64,000 bases of DNA. Origin: DASWZN01 sp036404435. Lineage in GTDB: Bacteria > Acidobacteriota > Terriglobia > Bryobacterales > Bryobacteraceae. Positions within the stretch are counted from its first letter, which is position 1. Each line of letters opens with the position of its first letter. Where the stretch lies: assembly GCA_036404435.1 (NCBI GenBank), contig DASWZN010000048.1:186001-250000 (forward strand), in the 5' to 3' direction. The notes under the pieces were generated by a model. The model was not told the DNA's origin, made no database searches, and worked only from the letters and a program-made list of their open reading frames with translations. The position numbers and the translations under genes were made by a program. This document shows, in pieces, positions 16,672 through 26,933 of the stretch.

Positions 16672-18000
16672 ATGCCAAGGACAACCTTGAGGCTGTGCCT
16701 GGTGTGGATCGGCGCCGCCGCCGTAGCGGCCGCTCAGTCGCCGGACTTCCGGGCCCCCGGCCAGCATCCCTCGCTGCTGCTGACGCCGGCCCGTCTGCGC
16801 CTCCTGCAACGCGAGCACGAGCGCCGGTCTCCCCGCTGGCGGCAGTTAGAGTCCCTGGTCGTTGGCAAGGCCTCGATGCCCGAGCGAGCCTTCGCGGATG
16901 TGCTTTATTTTCAATCCACTGGCGATTCAGAAGCCGCCCGGAGAGCCGTCGCTTGGGCGCTCGGCGAGGGAGGCGACCTGCGCCAGTTGGCGCTGGTTTT
17001 CGACTGGTGCCAGACCGCGCTTACGGAGCAGGAATCCGCGGCGCTCGCCGCCAAACTCGAGCAGGCCCTTCTTCGTCCGCCCGCAACCGCCGGCGTCGAT
17101 GAGGCGCGCTCCCGCACGTTCGCGGCCATTGCGCTTGCCGGCACCGCGCCCGCGGTTTCCGAGCGCGAACTGCGGAGGATCGTCGACGATTGGTGGCGCG
17201 GGAAGGTAGTACCCTCGCTTGCTGCAGGGGAAGATATTTTGCCGCGCTCGAGCCGCTACGCGCTTTTCGAGATGATGCACGCCGTCCGCGACAACCTCAA
17301 CATCGACCTGCGCGAGTCCGCGCGCAGCTACTTCGGCACGCTGCCCGCGCTGGATCTGTTGAGCTACTATCCGGAGCCGCACGAGGCGCCCGAAAACGAG
17401 TACCGCGTCCCGGCCAGCGCCGGCGCCGAGTTCGATCTGCACGCGGCGGAATCCGCGCGCGCGGCGGACCTCGCCATGGCCGCCTACGATACCACCTCCA
17501 TCGGGAACCAATACCTGCAGGGCTGGCTTCTCCACGACCTCTTCGCCATGCACGGCCCCTTCGGCGCTCCCTACGAGTTCTTGTGGGCGAATCCTTATCA
17601 ACCGGGCTTGAGCTACTACCACGCTCCGCTCGCGGTGCACGACAGCGTCGTGGGGCAGCTCTTCATCCGCTCCGGCTGGGATGCAGACGCGCGTTGGGCC
17701 GGCTTGTTCGGCGGCACGCTCCTAATGTTCGCGGGCGGCAAACCGCAGACGATCGATCTCGCATCCCCCAAGCTACTCGACTTCGACCACGCCGTGGTTG
17801 CCGTCGCCGGCGACGCCTCTTCGCTCACCTTCGAAAACGCCGTAGGAAGGATTTTCCTGGTGGGACTGAAACCGCGGAGCCGATATCAGCTCGGGATCGG
17901 CCACAGCGAGCGCGAGGAGATCGCCGACCCGGGCGGCATTATCGAGATGGAGTTCCCACGCGGGTTCAGCGGCACGATCCGGACCCGTCTTCAGCGATAG
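16672..18000 (+). CDS. Secreted heparinase II/III-like (alpha/alpha toroid) protein
   Basis: 442 residues from the ATG at 16672, which places a signal peptide at the very N-terminus (MPRTTLRLCLVWIGAAAVAA). The mature protein begins with HPSLLLTPARLRLLQREHE, the motif that typically opens polysaccharide lyases of the heparinase II/III and alginate-lyase superfamily. Helical repeats follow (residues 60-290), then a beta-rich C-terminal part. The usual catalytic Tyr/His cluster is not certain, and the protein is shorter than canonical heparinases, so it could be a divergent or inactive relative. It probably acts on polysaccharide outside the cytoplasm. Its last 10 bp overlap the 3' end of the convergent MBL-fold gene. 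Confidence 0.7.
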   Translation: MPRTTLRLCLVWIGAAAVAAAQSPDFRAPGQHPSLLLTPARLRLLQREHERRSPRWRQLESLVVGKASMPERAFADVLYFQSTGDSEAARRAVAWALGEGGDLRQLALVFDWCQTALTEQESAALAAKLEQALLRPPATAGVDEARSRTFAAIALAGTAPAVSERELRRIVDDWWRGKVVPSLAAGEDILPRSSRYALFEMMHAVRDNLNIDLRESARSYFGTLPALDLLSYYPEPHEAPENEYRVPASAGAEFDLHAAESARAADLAMAAYDTTSIGNQYLQGWLLHDLFAMHGPFGAPYEFLWANPYQPGLSYYHAPLAVHDSVVGQLFIRSGWDADARWAGLFGGTLLMFAGGKPQTIDLASPKLLDFDHAVVAVAGDASSLTFENAVGRIFLVGLKPRSRYQLGIGHSEREEIADPGGIIEMEFPRGFSGTIRTRLQR

Positions 18001-18716
18001 TAGAAGTCGCGGATGTGGACCTCGATCCCCGAACCGGCCAGTGCTTTCTCGAACGCGCCGAGATCCGAATTGCGGTAGTGATACGGAATCACGACCCGCG
18101 GGTGGAAGGCCCGCACCGCGGCGGCCGCCTCCTCGGGAGGCATGGTGTAAGGCAGGTTCATGCACACGTAGGCTACGTCGATGTTCTTCAGCGCCCTCAT
18201 CTCGGGAACGCCTTCGGTGTCCCCCGAGAAGTAGAAGCGCTTGCCGCCGTAGGTGAGCACGTAGCCGTTGCCGCGGCCCTTGGGATGGAACAACTGGCCG
18301 GCGGCGGGGCCGCGCACCAGGTTGTAGGCGGGCACCGCCTCGATCCTCCATTCGCCGAAATCCCGCGCCTCGCCGTTGCGGAGAACGGCAACGCCGGCGA
18401 TGGAATCGGCCACCGCGGCCGGCGCCATCACCACCGTCTTCGCGTTGCGTATCAGGGCCAGGGCCTTCGGGTCCATGTGATCGAAGTGATCGTGCGTAAT
18501 CAGCACCAGGTCGGCCATGGGCAGGCCGGTATAGTCGCCCTCACGGAAAGGGTCTACGTGAATGACCACGCCGCCGCCCTGAATCAGGACGCTGGCATGG
18601 TGGATGGGAGTGATCTTCACGACGCCGGCCGAGGTCTGGAATTCGTCGGCGGCGCGCGACGGCTGCGCACAGGCAGACGCCGCGGCAAGCAGGAGCAGGG
18701 ACAGAGCGGCCTTCAT
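17991..18716 (-). CDS. Exported metallo-beta-lactamase-fold hydrolase
   Basis: 241 residues with signal peptide MKAALSLLLLAAASACA. The Cys near residue 16 could also make it a lipoprotein, though the lipobox is poor. The metal-binding motif is THDHFDHMD (HxHxDH), and GDTEG and a C-terminal YHY supply further ligands. This is the UPF0173/UlaG-like branch of the MBL fold (L-ascorbate-6-phosphate lactonase and relatives), whose substrates vary. Export is unusual for UlaG itself but common in acidobacterial relatives. It converges with the heparinase-like gene and overlaps it by 10 bp at the stop codons. Substrate unknown. Confidence 0.82.
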   Translation of the reverse strand: MKAALSLLLLAAASACAQPSRAADEFQTSAGVVKITPIHHASVLIQGGGVVIHVDPFREGDYTGLPMADLVLITHDHFDHMDPKALALIRNAKTVVMAPAAVADSIAGVAVLRNGEARDFGEWRIEAVPAYNLVRGPAAGQLFHPKGRGNGYVLTYGGKRFYFSGDTEGVPEMRALKNIDVAYVCMNLPYTMPPEEAAAAVRAFHPRVVIPYHYRNSDLGAFEKALAGSGIEVHIRDFYYR

Positions 18717-18766
18717 AGGTAGATTATGGCGCGGGGACGGCTATGGCCGCTGGAGGTAGGCCGTCC

Positions 18767-19882
18767 TCAGATCTTCAGGCCGAGCATCTTCTTGGCGCCG
18801 AGCTTGGCCAGACCCGCGGCGCCGTAGCGGTCCCGAAACATGCGTACGTAGAGGGCTGGGGTATCGTCGGGCGGTAACTTGGGCCGGCCGTGGGGCTCGA
18901 GGCGCATGGCGCCGGAGGGGCAGGTGCTCACGCACAGAGCGCAACCGATGCAGCGCGAACGGTCGACCACAGCCTTGCCGTCCGGGCTGGAGATGGCTTC
19001 CATCTGGCAGCGCATCTCGCAGACGCCACAGGAGATGCAGGCGTCCGGATCCGCGGCGGCGCAGAAATTGGAGCTGAAGTAAGCGGCGGGAGACGGCAGG
19101 CGCTTGGCCGAGGTGAGGACATTGCAGCAGCAGCCGCAACAGCAGCAGACGAACATCGGGGACTTGGTGTTCTCGGGCTGGAGAACGAGGCCGTCCTGGT
19201 CGGCGCGATCGAGGAGGGCCAGGATCTCCTCGCGGGTTGTGGCGCGGCCGTTGCCGGAATCGGCGGCCCAGGTCGCCGCCGGCCCGATCATGAGGCAGTT
19301 GTCACGCAGGGCGGTCTGCCGGCAGCTTTCCCCGAGCAGGTCCTGGCCGTGGCGGCAGATGCACGTGAGCGTGCCGAAGGGCCCGGGAGAGGACTCGACG
19401 TGCGCGCGGATCTGGTCGTAGGTGGTGACGCCGCGCTCGATAGCGATCTGCTTGTTGACCGGCACGACCCGCAGTTGCGGCGTCTTGCCGGTATGGAACG
19501 CAGCGAGGAAGGCCTCGTCAACATACTGGCGGTGCTCGCGCAGGAAGCCGGTCGTCAGGGTTTTGATCTGGCGTTCGTACATGCCGACGACGTAGATCAG
19601 CTTGGCGTAGCAGAGCCGGCCTTGGATGGGGTGAGCGAGGACGATGCCCTTGGCGGCCATCCGATCCAGCTTCGCGGTGAGGTCCGCGAGCGAGAGGCGC
19701 GAGCGGAGGCGCTTGTGGATGGTGGCGGCGGGCTCGGGAATGGAACTCAATTCGAGCGCGATTTCGGCGTCGTCCGGAGTGAACAGCCGCTGAAGGATGC
19801 GGAGCTCAACGCCCGAGGCAGTGGCCGGGAACCCGACCGGCGCGCGGTTCAGGTGCTGCTGCAGGCGGCGGTAGAGATCCAT
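18767..19882 (-). CDS. 4Fe-4S dicluster protein with winged-helix-like N-terminus
   Basis: 371 residues, cytoplasmic. The first 120 residues look like a winged-helix segment (LTAKLDRMAAKGIVLAHPIQ). A Cys-rich middle follows, with CICRHGQDLLGESC and the striking run VCCCCGCCCNVLTSAKR. Two ferredoxin-type 4Fe-4S motifs then appear: CISCGVCEMRCQMEAI and CIGCALCVSTCPSGAM. The layout is that of a conserved electron-transfer protein family found in anaerobic and acidobacterial genomes, annotated only as 4Fe-4S binding; partner and reaction are unknown. It lies 24 bp after the GNAT-like gene on the same strand, so the two may form an operon. Confidence 0.85.
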   Translation of the reverse strand: MDLYRRLQQHLNRAPVGFPATASGVELRILQRLFTPDDAEIALELSSIPEPAATIHKRLRSRLSLADLTAKLDRMAAKGIVLAHPIQGRLCYAKLIYVVGMYERQIKTLTTGFLREHRQYVDEAFLAAFHTGKTPQLRVVPVNKQIAIERGVTTYDQIRAHVESSPGPFGTLTCICRHGQDLLGESCRQTALRDNCLMIGPAATWAADSGNGRATTREEILALLDRADQDGLVLQPENTKSPMFVCCCCGCCCNVLTSAKRLPSPAAYFSSNFCAAADPDACISCGVCEMRCQMEAISSPDGKAVVDRSRCIGCALCVSTCPSGAMRLEPHGRPKLPPDDTPALYVRMFRDRYGAAGLAKLGAKKMLGLKI

Positions 19883-19906
19883 CTAGGATGATTGTACGAT
19901 GCGGAG

Positions 19907-21523
19907 CTAAAGCCCGCCTCCCAGCTTCAGAAGCGCGGCGCGGAGGCGCGGATGGCGTTGCATGAGGCGCAGGTAGCGCGCTTCGCTGGGTCCTTGTTTG
20001 GCTTCGAGGATCATGGCGGCGGCCCGTTCCGGCTGGGGCCAGCGCGGCAGGTCCGGGATCAGGCTGAGGATCTGCGCCAGGCCGCTCGATCCGGCGGCGC
20101 GACGAAAACGCTCGATGTCCCCGCCGTACCGCTTGGCCATGGCACGAGACGCGGCCAGCCCCAGGTTGCGCACGCGGAAGGCGTCCCATGCGCCGGGCTC
20201 GGCCCCGGGGCCTTCGAAGAGGACATAACTGGCGGCCAGCTTTTCGAGGGTGCGCCTGGAGCTGCGGGTTCCGGGCGTCTGCGCCATGCGGCGTTCTTCG
20301 CGAGCCACCAGCGCCGCGACGGCGGGATCGACGGGCCGGAAGCCGAGCTTGCGGTAGAACCAGAAGGCTCCGGACTCGATGGCCTCCGGGTTCTCGAGGC
20401 CGATTTGATACGGGTCGACCGAGAAACAGTTCACGCCCAGAACCTGGCGGAACAGGCGCAGGAGCCGCGCGTAGAGCCAGGCGGATTCGCCTTCGCGGAA
20501 GGTGTAATAGAGATTGAAGCCGACCTCGGCGCGCTCGAACAAAGAGAGGAGCTCCACGTAGCCTGCCGGAACGCCGTTCTTGAAGAACATTCCGGCGTGG
20601 TAGGCGCGTAGGGGCAGGCGCCAGGCGGGCGGGACTCCGAAGAAGAAAATGTCGACGCCTCGGCCGGCGCGGGCGTGGAAGACCGCGGCCTCGTCGGGGT
20701 GACTGAAACCGTACAGCTCGCGGTAGCGCATGGCGGAGGTGTCGAGGATGATATCGAGGATGCGGCGGGCCTCGCGCCGGGACAGCCGGCGGATGGGAAG
20801 CGGGGGCGCTTCGAGCTCGGCGAGGAGCGAGATATCGCTGCGGCGCAGCAGCGGCTCCTGATGGCAGTAGAGCTTTGACACGGGCAGGCGGAGGCGCGAC
20901 CGGGAAGTGCGCGCGTTGCCGATGTTCCAGGCGAGCGGCAGATCGAGGGCTTCGTAGACTTCGGCGCGGCCGCGCGGCGGCAGCGGCAGAGCGGCCAGCC
21001 TTTCGAGCAGCCAGGCCAGATCGGTAACGCCGCGGCGGCGGGCGGCCGCCATCCATTGGCGGAAGGGCACGTGAGCCTCGACCGGCCAGTCCTCTTCGAG
21101 AAGGGGCGCGAAGCGGGCGAGCGCGGGGCCAAGCTTATCGGCCTGGTCGTGGCGATCCCAGGCGATCTCGATGTGACGCGGGTGGAGCGCGGCGAGGCGG
21201 CGCGCGACTTCGTAGCTGAAGACGGCCGCGAACGAAGTTCCGGCGATGCCGGAGACTTCCGGTTCCTCGAAAGGGGCGAGGTCGGGCAGTGGCGCGACCC
21301 GATCGGCGAAGGCGAACAGGATGGCGTCCGCCAGGCGCGCGACCTCGGGCGTGCGCGGATAGGCGCGCAGGAACAGAAGAGTCTCATGCAGACGGATGAG
21401 GGCGGCGGGATCGTGAAAGCGCCGGGCCGCGATTTGCGCCAGCAGTTTTTCGAGCTGGCCGTCGCCCTCGGGTTCGAAGCGGCGCTTCCAGTCGTCCAAG
21501 CGGTCGAGTAAGTCGCGGGCCAT
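19907..21523 (-). CDS. Conserved protein with GNAT-like acetyltransferase C-terminus
   Basis: 538 residues, soluble. The N-terminal half is helical (MARDLLDRLDDWKRRFEPEG through LPLPPRGRAEVYEALDLPL) and matches nothing I know. Residues about 330-480 read like a GNAT acyltransferase fold: a strand GYVELLSLFERAEVGFNLYY, a helix, NCFSVDPYQIG, and the characteristic end FWFYRKLGFRPVDP. GNAT enzymes use acyl-CoA, but the acceptor cannot be deduced. Sits directly upstream of the Fe-S gene (24 bp), so the two may be cotranscribed. Nothing damaged or truncated is visible. Confidence 0.75.
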   Translation of the reverse strand: MARDLLDRLDDWKRRFEPEGDGQLEKLLAQIAARRFHDPAALIRLHETLLFLRAYPRTPEVARLADAILFAFADRVAPLPDLAPFEEPEVSGIAGTSFAAVFSYEVARRLAALHPRHIEIAWDRHDQADKLGPALARFAPLLEEDWPVEAHVPFRQWMAAARRRGVTDLAWLLERLAALPLPPRGRAEVYEALDLPLAWNIGNARTSRSRLRLPVSKLYCHQEPLLRRSDISLLAELEAPPLPIRRLSRREARRILDIILDTSAMRYRELYGFSHPDEAAVFHARAGRGVDIFFFGVPPAWRLPLRAYHAGMFFKNGVPAGYVELLSLFERAEVGFNLYYTFREGESAWLYARLLRLFRQVLGVNCFSVDPYQIGLENPEAIESGAFWFYRKLGFRPVDPAVAALVAREERRMAQTPGTRSSRRTLEKLAASYVLFEGPGAEPGAWDAFRVRNLGLAASRAMAKRYGGDIERFRRAAGSSGLAQILSLIPDLPRWPQPERAAAMILEAKQGPSEARYLRLMQRHPRLRAALLKLGGGL

Positions 21524-21559
21524 TGGCTAGAGCTTAGCTCAAGCGGGCTTACGCTGGAG

Positions 21560-21565
21560 TATACT
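21560..21565 (+). promoter_or_regulatory. Putative -10 box TATACT, predicting a leaderless transcript
   Basis: TATACT ends only 7 bp before the ATG of the next gene, placing the expected transcription start at or just before the start codon. Confidence 0.4.
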
Positions 21566-21572
21566 GCTCGTC

Positions 21573-22292
21573 ATGCGGCTGGTTCGTGCGGCGGTAGTGT
21601 TGATGGCGCTGGCCGGGACCGCGGCGTCGGCCGAGCGGAACCCCGAGGTGGCTGCGGACGCGGACTTCTTCCCGATGGAGAAGGGTACGTACTGGGTATA
21701 TCGAGGCCGGGTCGCATCGGGAACAGCGGAAGGCGCCACGGTGGAGTGGAAATCGGAGATTCTGGAAAGCGCAGAGCGCGGACGGTTCAAGATGGCCTTA
21801 CTGTTGGGCCATCCCTGGGATCTGCCCGGCCGGGAACGCGACTGCTATCTGCTGATCGCGGATGGCAACAAGAAGTTCTACCTCCACCAGCCCGAGGATG
21901 GGTGCGCCATCCCGGAAGGCGAACCGGGGGAGGACATGACCAGCGACGACGACGAGAGCCTGATTCTCGTGATGCCCGCCCACGAGGGCGACCTGTTCGG
22001 GAGAGACGCGGAGACCGCTCCTCGAACGGACGGCATGTATGCGTGGTCGGTAGAGAGGATCGAGACTGCAAGCCTGGCCGGGATCAAGGGTGTGGCGGCG
22101 GATGTGCCACGCACCGAGTACGTAGTCGCCTACCGCACACTTCCAGACCACCAGGTCGCGACGTATGTGCCGGGGATCGGGATGACGTCATACGTGTACA
22201 GTCATCACGGGACGGTGTCCGAGGTGAACGTGAAACTGGTGGAGTTCCACGCCGGAACTACAACCCCGCGGCAAGAGCCCGCCCACCGCTGA
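21573..22292 (+). CDS. Secreted protein of unknown function
   Basis: 239 residues with a clean signal peptide (MRLVRAAVVLMALAGTAASA). The mature part opens with the pattern FFPMEKGTYWVYRGR, seen at the start of many exported acidobacterial beta-rich proteins, and continues as beta strands with two Cys residues (RERDCYLL, EDGCAIPE) that could form a disulfide. No catalytic motif. It is divergent from the GNAT-like gene and appears to be transcribed alone from a promoter almost on top of its start codon. Function unknown. Confidence 0.75.
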   Translation: MRLVRAAVVLMALAGTAASAERNPEVAADADFFPMEKGTYWVYRGRVASGTAEGATVEWKSEILESAERGRFKMALLLGHPWDLPGRERDCYLLIADGNKKFYLHQPEDGCAIPEGEPGEDMTSDDDESLILVMPAHEGDLFGRDAETAPRTDGMYAWSVERIETASLAGIKGVAADVPRTEYVVAYRTLPDHQVATYVPGIGMTSYVYSHHGTVSEVNVKLVEFHAGTTTPRQEPAHR

Positions 22293-22372
22293 GTTGCGGC
22301 GATTGGGTGCCGTACTCTCCGCACTGGCTACAGATCACACCGCCCATCCGGCCCGGCGGGTCTTGGAACGCC

Positions 22373-22395
22373 GCAGGGCCGGAGGCTTGTCCCAC
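22373..22395. repeat. Degenerate copy of the GTGGGRCAGGC palindromic repeat
   Basis: GCAGGGCCGGAGGCTTGTCCCAC resembles the better-conserved copies at 35786-35807 and 37031-37047 but is no longer perfectly palindromic. It abuts the stop codon of the small gene that follows on the minus strand. Confidence 0.45.
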
Positions 22396-22874
22396 TACTC
22401 GTAGTGGATGACGATCACGGTGTGGCCGGAGACGGAGCCCAGGTCCTGGCTGGCGCCGCCTTTCTGCAGCGTCAGCTCCTGGACGGAGGCGGCGTTTGCC
22501 ACGCTCTCGAATGCGGTGGGGCCCTTGCGGCGGAAGTGCTTCTTCAGCGACGTCTTGCTATCGACTTTCACCACGGGGTCGTGGCCCGTCGCATCCGTGG
22601 TGACCGTGAGGTGGATGGCGCCGTAGGTCAAGTGGAGTTCGAGCATCTCACCGTTGAAGACAATGGGCGGGAGAGCGCCGCTCGCCGACGTGACCTCGAC
22701 GCGAGTCACGGTGTTGCCGTGGACGGTGGTTCCGAGGGTGTGATCGTCCTGTTGATTCCAGCTATCGTGCTCGATGCGGAGAGGCGATCCGCCGCTGACG
22801 GTGATGGGGTGGTCGGCTGCCAGGCCCACCGCCAGCGTGAGCATCGACAGGGCCATGAACTTGAGTGTGTGCAT
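22395..22874 (-). CDS. SGGSPL-family small exported protein, copy A
   Basis: 159 residues. The signal peptide MHTLKFMALSMLTLAVGLAA is followed by mature sequence DHPITVSGGSPLRIEHDSW. It is clearly a paralogue of the next gene (shared SGGSPL, DDHTLGTTV, GNTVT, FGAI/YGAI-LTVT, and the ending HTVI-IHYE) and more distantly of the protein at 26462-26908. The pattern of alternating hydrophobic residues suggests an all-beta fold. I know no named family with this signature. The start has AAGGAG 7 nt upstream. It is the last gene of an apparent kinase-led operon, 13 bp after copy B; the duplicated stretch includes the ribosome-binding site and signal peptide, so the duplication looks recent. A ligand or partner of the kinase's TPR region is a guess. 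Confidence 0.8.
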   Translation of the reverse strand: MHTLKFMALSMLTLAVGLAADHPITVSGGSPLRIEHDSWNQQDDHTLGTTVHGNTVTRVEVTSASGALPPIVFNGEMLELHLTYGAIHLTVTTDATGHDPVVKVDSKTSLKKHFRRKGPTAFESVANAASVQELTLQKGGASQDLGSVSGHTVIVIHYE

Positions 22875-22887
22875 AGGAATCTCCTTG

Positions 22888-23361
22888 TCACTCGTAATGG
22901 ATCCTGATCACGGTGTGGTTGGCGATGGGACTGGGAGTCTTGTCGACGCCGGCCACGATAATGGCCAGACCCTGGATGGAAGACTTCGTGTCGTTGCTTA
23001 CGAACTGGTTGCCGTTGCGCGTGAAGTCGTTCGACAGCGACGTGTTGCTATCGACCGCCACGACGGGCTGGCCATGTTGGTCGATAGTGACGGTGAGTTT
23101 GATGGCGCCAAAGGTCAGGCTGAGGTTGAGCGGCTGACCCTTGACATCGATGGGGCCGAAAGGCCTGCCATCCGTCGTCCCGTCGATGTACGTCACGGTG
23201 TTGCCGGGGACGGTGGTGCCGAGGGTGTGATCGTCCTTCCGATCCCAGCTATCGTGATCGAGAATGAGAGGCGATCCGCCGCTGACGGTGATGGGGTGGT
23301 CGGCTGCCAGGCCCACCGCCAGGGTGAGCACCGACAGGGCCACGAACTTGAGTGTGCGCAT
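22888..23361 (-). CDS. SGGSPL-family small exported protein, copy B
   Basis: 157 residues, signal peptide MRTLKFVALSVLTLAVGLAA, mature start DHPITVSGGSPLILDHDSW. The first 50 residues are nearly identical to copy A; the C-terminal half has diverged (NDTKSSIQGLAIIVAGVD against SVQELTLQKGGA), as expected if the variable half carries binding specificity. It starts 15 bp after the stop of the Ser/Thr kinase gene with AAGGAG at ideal spacing, so cotranscription with that kinase is likely. Predicted periplasmic or secreted beta protein; function unknown. Confidence 0.82.
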   Translation of the reverse strand: MRTLKFVALSVLTLAVGLAADHPITVSGGSPLILDHDSWDRKDDHTLGTTVPGNTVTYIDGTTDGRPFGPIDVKGQPLNLSLTFGAIKLTVTIDQHGQPVVAVDSNTSLSNDFTRNGNQFVSNDTKSSIQGLAIIVAGVDKTPSPIANHTVIRIHYE

Positions 23362-23376
23362 AGGAGTCTCCTTTGG

Positions 23377-26307
<2,931 letters not shown>

Positions 26308-26339
26308 CGCCCCTCAGGTAGATGTGTGGCTTTGTATGC

Positions 26340-26345
26340 ATTGTA
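26340..26345 (-). promoter_or_regulatory. Putative -10 box TACAAT of kinase 1
   Basis: On the minus strand the sequence TTACAATGC lies 33 bp before the kinase 1 ATG. The paralogous kinase 2 has the same TACAATGC box at a similar distance (26 bp), which supports the assignment. The 154-bp spacer also holds a small hairpin (stem 26405-26411 with 26417-26423) with no T-tract. Confidence 0.4.
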
Positions 26346-26461
26346 ACGCGATGGGCGCGACGCGCGCCGCGTTTTGTTCGTCGCTCGTTGATTCACTGCG
26401 AGCTACGGGCGGCGAGCGCCCGTCATGGCCCGGCGCCGACGCCTGTTCAGCGGACGCCGCG

Positions 26462-26908
26462 CTACAAGTACTGGATCTTGATCTCGGTGTGTCCCGACGC
26501 GGGCTCGATGCAGTGGGTGACTGCGCCCTTGTGGATACACAGGTTGTGGAAGACCAGCCCGGGGCTGGCGGAGATGCTCTCAAAGCGTCCTGCTTCGTAC
26601 TGGAAGTGCTTCCCGAAGTTGGTTCCATCGAGGGCGACGATGCGGAGGTTCTGCCCCTTCGGGTCGGTTTGGACGGCGAGGTGGACGTCGCCGAAGGTGA
26701 AGCTGATTCCGCATTGTTCACCCGCGAACGGGAGGGACTGGAGCTGGATGCCATCGGAGTTCACTTCCACGGAGGTCACGGTGCTGTCGGGGGACTCGGG
26801 GACAATGGTGCGATGGTCGACGGGCCGGAGCCACCCGTGCTTCTGTTGCATGGTGAGCGGTGAGCCGCCGCTGATAATGATGGGGCGGTCTATCGGAGTG
26901 CCAGGCAT
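26462..26908 (-). CDS. SGGSPL-family small protein, copy C (no signal peptide)
   Basis: 148 residues. The ATG at 26906-26908 is set by an excellent Shine-Dalgarno (AGAGGAGGT, spacing 7). The protein begins MPGTPIDRPIIISGGSPL, so the family domain starts at once and no signal peptide is present, unlike copies A and B. Shared features include SGGSPL, a DH-T motif, TVTSVEV, ISFTFGDVHLAVQTD and the C-terminal IKIQYL. Upstream continuation of the frame overlaps the end of kinase 2 and is not credible as protein. The gene lies 25 bp after the stop of kinase 2 and 154 bp before kinase 1. Cytoplasmic location is inferred; function unknown. Confidence 0.8.
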   Translation of the reverse strand: MPGTPIDRPIIISGGSPLTMQQKHGWLRPVDHRTIVPESPDSTVTSVEVNSDGIQLQSLPFAGEQCGISFTFGDVHLAVQTDPKGQNLRIVALDGTNFGKHFQYEAGRFESISASPGLVFHNLCIHKGAVTHCIEPASGHTEIKIQYL

Positions 26909-26933
26909 TGTATTTACCTCCTCTGCACATGAT

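Noticed and set aside
26405..26423. Hairpin upstream of kinase 1 as an intrinsic terminator
   Set aside because: Only a 7-bp stem and no T-tract on either strand.
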